This document shows, in pieces, positions 1 through 5,769 of a stretch of DNA of 12,823 bases (its first letter is position 1; every line of letters begins with the position of its first letter). Source of the DNA: DASQQQ01 sp036390995 (lineage in GTDB: Bacteria > Actinomycetota > UBA4738 > HRBIN12); the NCBI GenBank assembly GCA_036390995.1, contig DASWAT010000065.1, positions 1 through 12,823 on the forward strand, given 5' to 3'. The notes beneath the pieces were generated by a model. It saw only the letters and a program-made list of their open reading frames with translations. It was not told the DNA's origin and did not search any database. Both the position numbers and the translations under genes were made by a program.

Positions 1-471
1 TTCGCCGGCACCGTCACGATGCAGGAGCGCGACGACGGCACTCACCGCGTGGTGCTGGTCGCGAAGGGCCAGGAGACGAAGGGCAAGGGCGCGGCCTCGG
101 CGACGGTCACCTCGTGGCTCGAAGAGGAGGGCCCCGTCACCAGCGTGAAGATGGAGGCCGACATCACGCTCTCGGGCACGGTCGCCCAGCTCTCTCGGGG
201 TCTCCTCCCCGACATCTCCGCGAGACTCACGCACCAGTTCGCCGAGTGTCTCCGGGCCAGCATCACGGCAGAGCAGGAGCCCACCGCAGCCTGGATCTCC
301 GAGGAAGGGGCGGGGCCGTTGCCGAGCGGGGTTGGGGATGGGATGACGAGCGGAGCGGCCCCGCCCCGCCCACCGCGACAACAGGCCATCGGCGGGATCC
401 GCCTGGGGCTGTGGGCGCTCTGGCGGGCGATCGCGCGGTTCGTGAAGCGCCTGTTCGGCGGCGGTCGGTGA
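1..471 (+). CDS. CoxG-like SRPBCC protein, 3' part
   Basis: The reading frame is open from the first base, so the start lies outside the window; 156 residues are visible. The visible part matches the second half of the CoxG/SRPBCC fold: an alternating strand pattern, a G-x-G-x-A segment (KGKGAASATV), then a tG-xVAQLSRGLL stretch leading into the long C-terminal helix (residues about 58-90). A proline-rich linker follows, then a hydrophobic, basic tail (GLWALWRAIARFVKRLFGG) that could associate with the membrane. CoxG family proteins are known to help anchor or mature aerobic CO dehydrogenase and related molybdenum hydroxylases. The stop overlaps the start of the next gene (GTGA), and that partner is a CoxI/MocA-type protein, which supports the call. 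The hydroxylase subunits themselves are not in the window, so the substrate is unknown. Confidence 0.8.
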   Translation, partial: FAGTVTMQERDDGTHRVVLVAKGQETKGKGAASATVTSWLEEEGPVTSVKMEADITLSGTVAQLSRGLLPDISARLTHQFAECLRASITAEQEPTAAWISEEGAGPLPSGVGDGMTSGAAPPRPPRQQAIGGIRLGLWALWRAIARFVKRLFGGGR

Positions 472-1043
472 TCTCCGCGATCGTCCTTGCCGCGGGGACG
501 TCCTCGCGCTTCGGGCGCACGAAGCAGCTGGTCGAGGTCGGCGGCACGCCGATGGTCCAGCACGCTGTCGACGCGGCGATCGACGGCGGGGTGGACGACA
601 TCGTGGTGGTGCTCGGCCACGACGCCGAAGCCGTCCGGGGCGCGCTCCGGCTGCCGCCCCACGCGAGGGCCGTCGTGAACCCCGACTTCGAGCTCGGTCA
701 GGCCACGTCCCTCGCGGTGGGACTGGAGGCGGCCGAGCCGGCCAGTGAGGGCGCCGTGATCCTCATGGCCGACCAACCCGGGATCGCGGGCGCCCACGTC
801 CGCGCGCTGATGGACGCGTTCGTCACGGATCCCGCGCCGATCGTCCGGCTCCGGTTCCGTGACGGCCCCGGCCCCGCGCTGTTGTCGCGCGAGGTCTGGG
901 ATCGGGCCCGAACGCTCACCGGCGACGCTGGCGCGCGGCAGCTGATCGCGGCACGTCCCGAGCTCGTGATGGAGGTCTTCGTGGACGAGGACGCCCCTCC
1001 CGACGTCGACGTCCCCGAAGACCTCGGGAGGTCCGAGGACTAG
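468..1043 (+). CDS. MobA/MocA-like nucleotidyltransferase (CoxI/MocA type)
   Basis: A protein of 191 residues. It opens with the nucleotide-binding signature LAAGTSSRFGRTK (residues 7-19), whose glycine loop and lysine bind the NTP in MobA-like transferases. It has the metal-binding ADQP (101-104), GPALLS (135-140), a GDAGAR segment (152-157), and ends with a DVDVPEDL motif like the DIDTPEDL found at the C-terminus of MocA proteins. Family members attach CMP or GMP to molybdopterin, making the dinucleotide cofactor used by xanthine-dehydrogenase-type enzymes. The start is the GTG at 468, which overlaps the TGA of the CoxG-like gene by two bases and implies translational coupling; the frame continues further upstream but only as overlap with that gene. 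CMP versus GMP specificity cannot be read from the sequence. Confidence 0.85.
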   Translation: MISAIVLAAGTSSRFGRTKQLVEVGGTPMVQHAVDAAIDGGVDDIVVVLGHDAEAVRGALRLPPHARAVVNPDFELGQATSLAVGLEAAEPASEGAVILMADQPGIAGAHVRALMDAFVTDPAPIVRLRFRDGPGPALLSREVWDRARTLTGDAGARQLIAARPELVMEVFVDEDAPPDVDVPEDLGRSED

Positions 1044-1058
1044 TCTGGACCAGACTAG
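1040..1058. repeat. 19-bp near-perfect palindrome at the end of the nucleotidyltransferase gene
   Basis: CTAGTCTGGACCAGACTAG: two 9-nt arms that are exact reverse complements around a single A (1049). It includes the TAG stop codon of the gene at 468-1043. It could be a protein-binding dyad or a hairpin protecting the mRNA 3' end; its loop is too small for an ordinary terminator hairpin, and no T run follows. Confidence 0.5.
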
Positions 1059-1099
1059 ACCTCGGATCGCCCGGCTGGCCTCCCGAGCCTGCAAACGCG

Positions 1100-1127
1100 A
1101 CGCCCGGGCCCTTCGTGGCCCGGGCGT
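1100..1127. terminator. bidirectional hairpin between convergent genes
   Basis: Perfect 11-bp stem ACGCCCGGGCC / GGCCCGGGCGT with a 6-nt loop (CTTCGT), centred between the convergent stops at 1043 (+) and 1153 (-). There is no T run on either side, as is common for terminators in high-GC actinobacteria. It probably ends transcription from both directions. Confidence 0.7.
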
Positions 1128-1152
1128 GCGCCTACAGCTAGGTCGGGAGGGG

Positions 1153-1614
1153 CTAGCCGTAGAAGATGACGGTCACCCAGAACTTCCCGTCTGACCGCAC
1201 GATGCCGATCGCGGTGTGGTCGAACGTCGTGCGGAGGATGTTCCTCCGGTGCACGGTGCTGTCCATGAAGGCGCGCTCGAGCCCGTCGAGCGCGGTCCCG
1301 ACCCCCACGTTCTCCCCGCCGACCGTCCAGTCGAGGCCCTTCAGCTTCGCGGCCAGATCGGCGGTGTGGAACAGGTACCCCTCCTGCGCCATGTCGCGGC
1401 TGTGCTGCTTCGCGTAGTGCGAGAGCTTCGCGTTCAGGGCGAGCGTGGCCTTGTCGTGCTGGGACCGATCCTGGTTCGTGAGCTCCAGCATCGTGCCCCG
1501 CCTGCGTGCGACGGCGTCCGCGTGCTGGGGAGCGAACCCCTGCGCGAAGAAGGCCGCCACGACCAGGAGCGCGATCGCCGCCTTCCTTCGGCTCCCGGTC
1601 CAAACGGTCTGCAT
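1153..1614 (-). CDS. secreted CAP-domain protein (SCP/PR-1, YkwD type)
   Basis: A protein of 153 residues. Residues 1-34 form a signal peptide: basic start (TGSRRK), hydrophobic core (AAIALLVVAAFFA), and small residues near HADA. The remainder is a compact CAP domain: an N-terminal helix (LELTNQDR), HSRDMAQEG with the conserved His-Ser at 71-72, GGENVG (99-104), and FMDSTVHRRNIL (116-127), the hallmark 'S-x-x-HRxNIL' segment, followed by AIGIV and WVTVIFYG. The usual CAP His and Glu residues are therefore present. Bacterial CAP proteins are exported and often associated with the cell wall, spores or biofilm, but the enzymatic activity is generally unknown. ATG at 1614 has GGGAGG five bases upstream. 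The gene carries its own c-di-GMP riboswitch leader, so its expression should follow second-messenger level. Confidence 0.85.
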   Translation of the reverse strand: MQTVWTGSRRKAAIALLVVAAFFAQGFAPQHADAVARRRGTMLELTNQDRSQHDKATLALNAKLSHYAKQHSRDMAQEGYLFHTADLAAKLKGLDWTVGGENVGVGTALDGLERAFMDSTVHRRNILRTTFDHTAIGIVRSDGKFWVTVIFYG

Positions 1615-1670
1615 CCGAGCCTCCCGACCTCCTGGGTCCCGGAAGACCGGGCCCCCGCCCGGGAGCTCGG
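1615..1670 (-). promoter_or_regulatory. proposed expression platform: helix hiding the ribosome binding site
   Basis: On the minus strand the segment CCGAGCTCCCG (1670-1660) is complementary, with one bulged base, to CGGGAGGCTCGG (1626-1615). The latter contains the GGGAGG ribosome binding site and all bases up to the ATG. Between them lies a second hairpin, GGGCCCGG-TCTT-CCGGGACCC with one bulged A (about 1652-1635). The left arm shares CCGA with the 3' strand of aptamer helix P1, so the two pairings exclude each other. This suggests translation is on when ligand stabilises P1. The pairing is seen in the sequence; the switching direction is inference. Confidence 0.5.
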
Positions 1671-1766
1671 GCCTTCGGTAGCTCGGCCGCCTGCGCCTCC
1701 TTCGAGGCGGTGAGGCCCGGAGCTTTGCGCCCCGCCGTTCCCGGCGGTTTGCCGTTTCGGGACCGA
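1667..1766 (-). promoter_or_regulatory. cyclic-di-GMP-I (GEMM-I) riboswitch aptamer
   Basis: The minus strand shows the GEMM-I landmarks in order. ACGGCAAACC is at 1755-1746. Next comes a 6-bp hairpin CCGCCG/CGGCGG closed by a GGAA (GNRA) tetraloop at 1747-1732. Then GGCGCAAAGC, and CCGGGCCTCA entering the P3 arm with a GCCTC-GAAG-GAGGC hairpin; P3 is closed at its base by AGCTC/GAGCT. Finally GCTACCGAA at 1682-1674. P1 can form from TCGGTCC (1766-1760) and GGCCCGA (1673-1667) with one mismatch. The order, the conserved single-stranded motifs and the GNRA loop fit the well-characterised Vc2-type fold that binds c-di-GMP. A switch to cGAMP binding depends on one ligand-contacting position that I cannot assign without an alignment. 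It lies directly upstream of the CAP gene. Confidence 0.9.
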
Positions 1767-1788
1767 CCCTTCAGTCCTTGCTCAAGAG

Positions 1789-1816
1789 GTATCGGCCGAA
1801 CGCGCTCCGCGGTTTA
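1789..1816 (-). promoter_or_regulatory. sigma-28 / WhiG-like promoter of the CAP gene leader
   Basis: On the minus strand TAAA (1816-1813) is followed after 16 nt by GCCGATAC (1796-1789). The known FliA/SigD/WhiG consensus is TAAA-N15-GCCGATAA, so this is a 7/8 match at the -10 with one extra spacer base. A start about 7 nt downstream would place the aptamer some 15-20 nt into the transcript. A short (GACC)3 repeat lies just upstream of the -35. Confidence 0.5.
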
Positions 1817-1846
1817 GCGGTCGGTCGGTCGGGGGAGGGTCGTGCT

Positions 1847-2662
1847 TCAGCAGGAGGGCGGGAGCCGCCGGTGTCGAAGCGCAGGCAGCCGCTCCCGGAC
1901 CCGCCGGACCTCCCGTAGGTCCAGGTCGGCGAAGGTCACGCCCACACCGTCGGGGGCGCGGGCCACCACACGGCCCCACGGGTCAACGGCAAGGCTGTTG
2001 CCGAAGCAGCGGCGGTTCTGCTCGGGCGGGCCCCACGTCCCCCACTGGGCGGCGGCGATCACGAACACCTGGTCCTCGATCGCCCGAGCCCGGAGCAGCA
2101 CGTCCCAGTGATCCTTGCCCGTCTCGTAGGTGAATGCCGAGGGCACGAACACGATCTCGGCGCCCTGCACGACCAGCGAGCGGTAGAGCTCGGGGAACCG
2201 GACGTCGTAGCAGATCGACAGGCCGACCCGCCCGAACTCGGTCTCGGCCGTGACCACCTGGTCGCCGGCGGCGTAGCTGGCGGACTCGCGGATCGGCGGC
2301 TGTCCCGGAAGTTGCACGTCGAACAGGTGGATCTTCCGATAGGACGCGACGAGCTGGCCGGTACGGTCGAACAGCAAGCTCGTGTTGAACACGGCCCGAT
2401 CCGGACCGAGCTCCAGGATGCTCCCACCGAGCACCCACATCCGGTGCTCGGCGGCCGCGGACCCCAGCCACTCGCTGGTCGGACCGGGGACCGGCTCGGC
2501 GACCTCGCGATGCCGGCGTGCCGACCCGAGGTACGTCCACACCTCGGGCAGCGCCGCGAGGTCGGCCCCGCCGGCCGCGGCGGCCTCCAGCAGCTCGCCG
2601 GCCGAGGCCCGGTTCGCCTCCACGTCGTCGCGGGAGTTCATCTGGCAGAGCGCCGCCTTCAC
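1847..2662 (-). CDS. carbon-nitrogen hydrolase, Nit1/Nit2-like amidase
   Basis: A protein of 271 residues spanning the whole nitrilase-superfamily alpha-beta-beta-alpha fold. The catalytic triad is visible: Glu40 in ALPEVW, Lys110 in SYRKIHLFDV, and Cys151 in GLSICYDVRFPELYR. The YRKIHLFD and CYDVRFPELYR segments are typical of the Nit1/Nit2 branch, whose members include deaminated-glutathione and omega-amidases that repair side products of transamination. I chose the GTG at 2662 (VKAALCQMNS): the sequence TAGGATGCGGCGCGTG gives either a Shine-Dalgarno AGGA at 8 nt or a -10 hexamer for a leaderless transcript. An ATG at 2671 (MRRVKAAL) is the alternative and adds three residues. The gene is divergent from the gene at 2686. 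The nearby class III aminotransferase would fit an omega-amidase role, but they are not in one operon. Confidence 0.87.
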   Translation of the reverse strand: MKAALCQMNSRDDVEANRASAGELLEAAAAGGADLAALPEVWTYLGSARRHREVAEPVPGPTSEWLGSAAAEHRMWVLGGSILELGPDRAVFNTSLLFDRTGQLVASYRKIHLFDVQLPGQPPIRESASYAAGDQVVTAETEFGRVGLSICYDVRFPELYRSLVVQGAEIVFVPSAFTYETGKDHWDVLLRARAIEDQVFVIAAAQWGTWGPPEQNRRCFGNSLAVDPWGRVVARAPDGVGVTFADLDLREVRRVRERLPALRHRRLPPSC

Positions 2663-2669
2663 GCGCCGC

Positions 2670-2679
2670 ATCCTACGAT
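2670..2679. promoter_or_regulatory. overlapping divergent -10 hexamers
   Basis: ATCCTACGAT holds TACGAT on the plus strand (2674-2679), six bases before the ATG at 2686. It also holds TAGGAT on the minus strand (2675-2670), seven bases before the GTG at 2662. The two hexamers share the central TA. The spacing would start both mRNAs at or next to the start codons. No clear -35 is visible for either. Confidence 0.5.
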
Positions 2680-2685
2680 GCACCC

Positions 2686-3291
2686 ATGGCGGTGGGCAGG
2701 TACACGGTGATGGACGGGGAAGGCGCGCCCGTGGGCACCGAGGACTTCCGGTGCGCCCCGGGCCCGGTGGGCTGGAGGTACTTCGCCGACGTCGTCACCT
2801 CGGTGCCGGAGCCCCATCACGAGACGGTCGACCTCACCGTCGACGCGGACTGGCGGCCGGTGCGGACGCGGATCCACACCGGCTCACACGAGATCCTCCT
2901 GTCCGCCGGCGGCGATCGGCTGGCGGGCTTCCTGGACGGCGGTGCCGTCGAGACGCCATGGGGCCCCGATCACCACCTCGACTACCTCTCGCCCGCCTAC
3001 AACGCGGTCACCGCGAACCGCTTGAGCGGGAGCGCCGAGATCGAGGTGGTGTTCCTGGCGCCGGTGACCTGCGAGCCGCGGATCGAGCGCCAGCGCTACG
3101 AGCTGCTCGGGAACGACGAGGTCGCGACCCCGGTCGGACGGTTCGCCGCCACGCGGTGGCGCTACACGGCGCTCTCGTCCGGCTGGAGCCGCGACCTCTG
3201 GGTCGCCGCCGACGTCGTGGTCCGGTACGACGACGTGTTCGAGCTGGAGTGGTACGAGCCGGGCGCGAGCGGCCCGGTCCCGACGGGCTGA
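2686..3291 (+). CDS. conserved-looking hypothetical protein, beta-rich
   Basis: A protein of 201 residues that I cannot assign to a family with confidence. It has no signal peptide or membrane segment. It is rich in predicted strands and aromatic residues: GRYTVMDGEGAPVGTEDF near the start, a VDLTVDADWRPVRTRI segment (about 46-61), TPWGPDHHLDYLSPAYN (about 86-102), YELLGNDEVATPVGRFAATRW (about 138-158), and DLWVAADVVVRYDDVFELEWYE near the end. The pattern, with TP-G motifs twice and an acidic, aromatic C-terminus, recalls lipid- or ligand-binding beta-sandwich proteins such as the DUF6134 or glycolipid-binding families; that is only a resemblance. Start: ATG at 2686 has no Shine-Dalgarno but has TACGAT six bases upstream, fitting leaderless translation. 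It ends 7 bases from the convergent YceI-like gene. Confidence 0.8.
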   Translation: MAVGRYTVMDGEGAPVGTEDFRCAPGPVGWRYFADVVTSVPEPHHETVDLTVDADWRPVRTRIHTGSHEILLSAGGDRLAGFLDGGAVETPWGPDHHLDYLSPAYNAVTANRLSGSAEIEVVFLAPVTCEPRIERQRYELLGNDEVATPVGRFAATRWRYTALSSGWSRDLWVAADVVVRYDDVFELEWYEPGASGPVPTG

Positions 3292-3298
3292 AGCGTCC

Positions 3299-3892
3299 TC
3301 AGGAGGCCTTGGCCTGCTCCTCCTCCTGCGCCTTGTACACGGCTTCGATCTCGAGCTCGATCCGGACCTGCCGGGCCACCAGCCAGCCGCCCGTCTCGAT
3401 GGCGACGTTCCAGGTCAGGCCGAAGTCCTCGCGGTCGATCTCGGTCGCTGCGGAGAAGGCCGCGACCTTCGTTCCCCACGGGGTGTCGTGCAGGCCCAGG
3501 TACTCGGTCTGCAGGGTGACGGGGCGGGTGACGTCCTTGATCGTGAGCTCGCCCTCCAGGTCGAACGTGTTCTGGCCGGTCGGGCGGAGCTTCGAGCTGC
3601 GGAAGGTGAGCTTGGGGAACCGCTCGACGTCGAGGAAGTCGGCGCTCCGGAGGTGGGTGTCACGGTCCGGCGTGCTGCTGTCGATGCTGGCGGCGTCCAT
3701 GTCGACCTGGACCTTGGACCGCTCCGGCACCTCGGCCACCTCGATCGCCCCGCTGAACGTGCGGAACCTGCCGCGGACCTTCGTGAGCATGTGCCTGGCC
3801 ACCCACTCCACCGTGGTGTGCTGGGGGTCGAGCTCCCACACCCCGACGGCCGGGAGCAGCACGCCTTGGACCTCTCGTGTCGCCTGCGCCAT
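3299..3892 (-). CDS. YceI-family lipocalin-fold protein
   Basis: A protein of 197 residues matching the YceI domain throughout. It starts with WELDPQHTTVEWVARHMLTKVRGRFRTFSGAIEV, the family's opening 'D..HS...f..rHm...v.G.F..f.G' pattern. It continues with VQVDMDAASIDSSTPDRDTHLRSADFLDVERFPKLTF, where the paired D-x-H-LRSadFLDve-FP segment is the strongest signature, then ELTIKDVTRPVTLQTE and the closing FGLTWNV. YceI proteins form a lipocalin-like barrel that holds a long isoprenoid or amide lipid. There is no signal peptide, so this one is probably cytoplasmic, as in several actinobacterial homologues. A strong ribosome site GAAGGAGG lies 4 bases before the ATG at 3892. It is divergent from the HxlR-type gene, which may control it. 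Confidence 0.93.
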   Translation of the reverse strand: MAQATREVQGVLLPAVGVWELDPQHTTVEWVARHMLTKVRGRFRTFSGAIEVAEVPERSKVQVDMDAASIDSSTPDRDTHLRSADFLDVERFPKLTFRSSKLRPTGQNTFDLEGELTIKDVTRPVTLQTEYLGLHDTPWGTKVAAFSAATEIDREDFGLTWNVAIETGGWLVARQVRIELEIEAVYKAQEEEQAKAS

Positions 3893-3922
3893 GGCTCCTC
3901 CTTCGGTAGTCTCGGTGTCTTA

Positions 3923-3934
3923 CCTGACATCAGG
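3923..3934. repeat. short dyad in the yceI-hxlR control region
   Basis: CCTGA-CA-TCAGG, a perfect 5-nt inverted repeat with a 2-nt centre. It lies within the likely untranslated leader of the YceI-like gene and one base from the next dyad. A possible operator half of a two-site arrangement. Confidence 0.35.
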
Positions 3935-3935
3935 G

Positions 3936-3952
3936 ACTAACGGGAGATTAGT
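3936..3952. promoter_or_regulatory. candidate HxlR operator dyad
   Basis: ACTAA-N7-TTAGT, a perfect inverted repeat with a 7-base centre. HxlR-family regulators such as YodB bind dyads of the form TACT-N7-AGTA, so arm spacing and part of the arm sequence agree. It covers the minus-strand TAATCT (3950-3945) and part of the plus-strand TAGTAT (3949-3954), the likely -10 hexamers of the divergent genes, so a bound regulator would block both. Confidence 0.45.
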
Positions 3953-3954
3953 AT
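3945..3954. promoter_or_regulatory. overlapping divergent -10 hexamers (yceI-like / hxlR-like)
   Basis: AGATTAGTAT contains TAATCT on the minus strand and TAGTAT on the plus strand sharing the central TA, the same geometry as at 2670-2679. The predicted minus start near 3938 gives a leader of about 45 nt ending in the strong GAAGGAGG site. The plus start near 3961 is upstream of a second TAGTAT at 4002-4007, seven bases before the ATG at 4015. Confidence 0.45.
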
Positions 3955-4014
3955 CGGTTATTCCTCGCATGGAGGGACTCCTCCCGGAAAGGGCGGGTGC
4001 GTAGTATGCGCGGG

Positions 4015-4353
4015 ATGGACGAGACCTTGTCCCCCTACTGCCATCACTTCCACCGGGCCGTGCGGATCCTGGCTCGCCGGTGGACGCCCGAGATCCTCCG
4101 GGCTTTCCTGGCGGGTACGACCCGATTCACTGGGTTCACCACGGTGATCCCCGGCCTGTCCGACCGCCTCCTGTCCGAACGGCTGAAGGACCTCGAGACC
4201 GAGGGCCTGATCGTGCGGACCGTGACGCCGGAGAAGCCGGTCCGGATCGAGTACCACCTGACGCCGAAGGGCCTGGACCTGGGCAACGCCATGACGGCGA
4301 TCGCGCGGTGGGCGGAGCGCTGGGTCACCGAGGAGGAGGCCGAGGCCGGCTAG
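4015..4353 (+). CDS. HxlR-family winged-helix regulator
   Basis: A protein of 112 residues, the usual length for an HxlR/MarR-like winged helix. It opens with YCHHFHRAVRILARRWTPEILRAFLAGTTRFTGFTTVIPGLSDRLLSERLKDLETEGLIVRTV. This contains the family's 'RWT..IL..L..G..RF..l...ipGiS.r.LserLkeLe..GLv.R' pattern, including the recognition helix around SDRLLSERL. It ends with the wing and a C-terminal helix for dimerisation (IEYHLTPKGLDLGNAMTAIARWAERW). One Cys lies near the N-terminus (about residue 8), the position used by thiol-sensing HxlR proteins; whether it senses is unknown. Starts at ATG 4006 or GTG 3997 are also in frame. I chose 4015 because TAGTAT lies seven bases upstream and no better ribosome site is present. 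It likely controls itself and the divergent YceI-like gene. Confidence 0.9.
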   Translation: MDETLSPYCHHFHRAVRILARRWTPEILRAFLAGTTRFTGFTTVIPGLSDRLLSERLKDLETEGLIVRTVTPEKPVRIEYHLTPKGLDLGNAMTAIARWAERWVTEEEAEAG

Positions 4354-4365
4354 GTCTCCGGCCTC
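4342..4365. terminator. bidirectional hairpin enclosing convergent stop codons
   Basis: Perfect 8-bp stem GAGGCCGG / CCGGCCTC with an 8-nt loop. The plus-strand TAG (4351-4353) sits in the loop, and the minus-strand stop (4366-4364) overlaps the right arm. There is no T run. It probably serves both convergent genes. Confidence 0.55.
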
Positions 4366-5683
4366 ATCCGGCCACGGCCCGGTCGGCAAGCTCGAGCGCG
4401 CCGTCAAGGATCTCGAACCCCTCGGCGAGTTCGCCCTCGGTGATGCAGAGCGGCGGGTTCGTCATGATCCCGTTCCACCGGACCATCGTGAACAGCCCGT
4501 GCTCGTCCAGGTACGCGGCCACGGCCTTCATCTCGTCGCTCGTGCCGTTGAAGGGGGCCATCGGCTCCATCGTCCGCCGGTCGCGCACGAGCTCGACGAT
4601 CCCGAACAGCCCGATGTTGCGGACGAGCCCCACGGAGGGATGCCGCTCGTGGAGCCGCTCGTGGAGCCCGTGCATGACCTCGCCCATCTTCCTTGCGTGT
4701 TCGATGAGGCCGTCCTCCTCGTATACGCGGATCGTGGCGAGCGCCGCGGCCAGGCACAGCGGGTGGCTGTTGTACGTGAGGCCGCCCCAGAACACGTGGT
4801 CGTCGAAATACCGGTACACGCTGGGCCGCAATCCCACCGCGCCGAGCGGCGCAGCCGAGGACGTCAGCCCCTTCGCCATCGTGAGGATGTCGGGGACCAC
4901 GCCCCAGTGGTTCACCGCGAACCACTCGCCGGTCCGGCCGAACCCCGCCATGATCTCGTCCGCGATCATCAGGATGCCGTACCGGTCGCAGAGCTCGCGG
5001 ACGCCCTGCAGGTACCCGTCGGGCGGGATGAGGATCCCGTTCGTCCCGGTCACCGGCTCGAGGATGAAGGCGGCGATCGAGGCCGGCCCCTCGAGCTGGA
5101 TCACCTCGTCGAGGTACGCGAGCGAGGTCGCTGCGTCGTCCCCCGGCCGCTGCGTGCCGTGGTAGGGATCGAGCACGTGGACCACGCCGGACATGCCGGG
5201 CTCGTTCCCCCAGCGACGCGGATCGCCGGTGAGCGAGATCATGGCGTACGTGGCGCCGTGGTACGAGCGGTACCGGGCGAGGATCTTGTGGCGGCCGGTG
5301 ACGGCGCGAGCGATGCGGATGGCGTTCTCGTTCGCCTCGGCCCCACCGAGCGTGAAGAAGACCTTGTCGAGGTCGCCGGGGAGCAGCTCTGCGAGCTTGC
5401 GGCCGAGCTCGGCCCGCACCTCGGTGGCCATGAACGGGCTGATGTAGGGAAGCGTGCGGGCCTGCTCGGCGATGGCTTCCGCGACACGAGGATCGGCGTG
5501 GCCGATGTTCACGCCCATGAGCTGGCTGTTGAAGTCCAGGTACCGCTTCCCGTCGATGGTGAAGAACTCGGAGCCGCGGGCACGCTTCACGGGGATCGGC
5601 CTGTTGCCCCCCTGCGCCTGCCAGTCGTAGAGGGTGTGGCGGACGCAGAGGTCCACGATCTCCTGTGCGGACAGCTCGCTCAT
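4364..5683 (-). CDS. class III PLP aminotransferase (omega-amino acid type)
   Basis: A protein of 439 residues, full length for class III (fold type I) aminotransferases. Visible features: the N-terminal substrate segment GKRYLDFNSQLMGVNIGH (45-62), the cofactor phosphate loop GGAEANENAIR (113-123), YHG (141-143), ADEIMAGFGRTG with the PLP-binding Asp242, and MAKGLTSSAAPLGA with the Schiff-base Lys271. TYNSHPLCLAAALA follows. The opening 'HTLYDWQAQGGNRPIPV' and 'YLDFNSQLMGVNIGH' resemble taurine or beta-alanine:2-oxo acid transaminases, so an omega-amino donor is likely but not proven. A ribosome site GAGGAGG lies 5 bases before ATG 5683. A candidate promoter (CTGACA, 18-nt spacer, CAGAAT) lies at 5799-5770. 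The gene stands alone, convergent with the HxlR-like gene. Confidence 0.92.
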   Translation of the reverse strand: MSELSAQEIVDLCVRHTLYDWQAQGGNRPIPVKRARGSEFFTIDGKRYLDFNSQLMGVNIGHADPRVAEAIAEQARTLPYISPFMATEVRAELGRKLAELLPGDLDKVFFTLGGAEANENAIRIARAVTGRHKILARYRSYHGATYAMISLTGDPRRWGNEPGMSGVVHVLDPYHGTQRPGDDAATSLAYLDEVIQLEGPASIAAFILEPVTGTNGILIPPDGYLQGVRELCDRYGILMIADEIMAGFGRTGEWFAVNHWGVVPDILTMAKGLTSSAAPLGAVGLRPSVYRYFDDHVFWGGLTYNSHPLCLAAALATIRVYEEDGLIEHARKMGEVMHGLHERLHERHPSVGLVRNIGLFGIVELVRDRRTMEPMAPFNGTSDEMKAVAAYLDEHGLFTMVRWNGIMTNPPLCITEGELAEGFEILDGALELADRAVAG

Positions 5684-5769
5684 CTCGGCCTCCTCGAGCC
5701 CGGTGGTGCAACCCGGCCGATCGCGCCGCCCTGCCGCACCCGTGCAGGCGAACGGCCGCCGGCCCCTCG

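Noticed and set aside
1040..1062. DasR/GntR-type site resembling TGGTCTAGACCA
   Set aside because: The palindrome has the order TCTGGACCAGA, not TGGTCTAGACCA, and lies at the end of a gene rather than in a promoter.
1818..1832. CGGT tandem repeat upstream of the CAP promoter
   Set aside because: Only about three and a half copies of a 4-base unit; too short to claim as a functional repeat.
2382..4004. 540-residue plus-strand frame across three genes
   Set aside because: It runs antisense to the Nit-like and YceI-like genes and out of frame with the gene at 2686, with no domain.
3969..4004. 11-codon frame MEGLLPERAGA before the HxlR-like gene
   Set aside because: It could be a short upstream frame if a transcript began near 3961, but there is no ribosome site and no evidence of translation.
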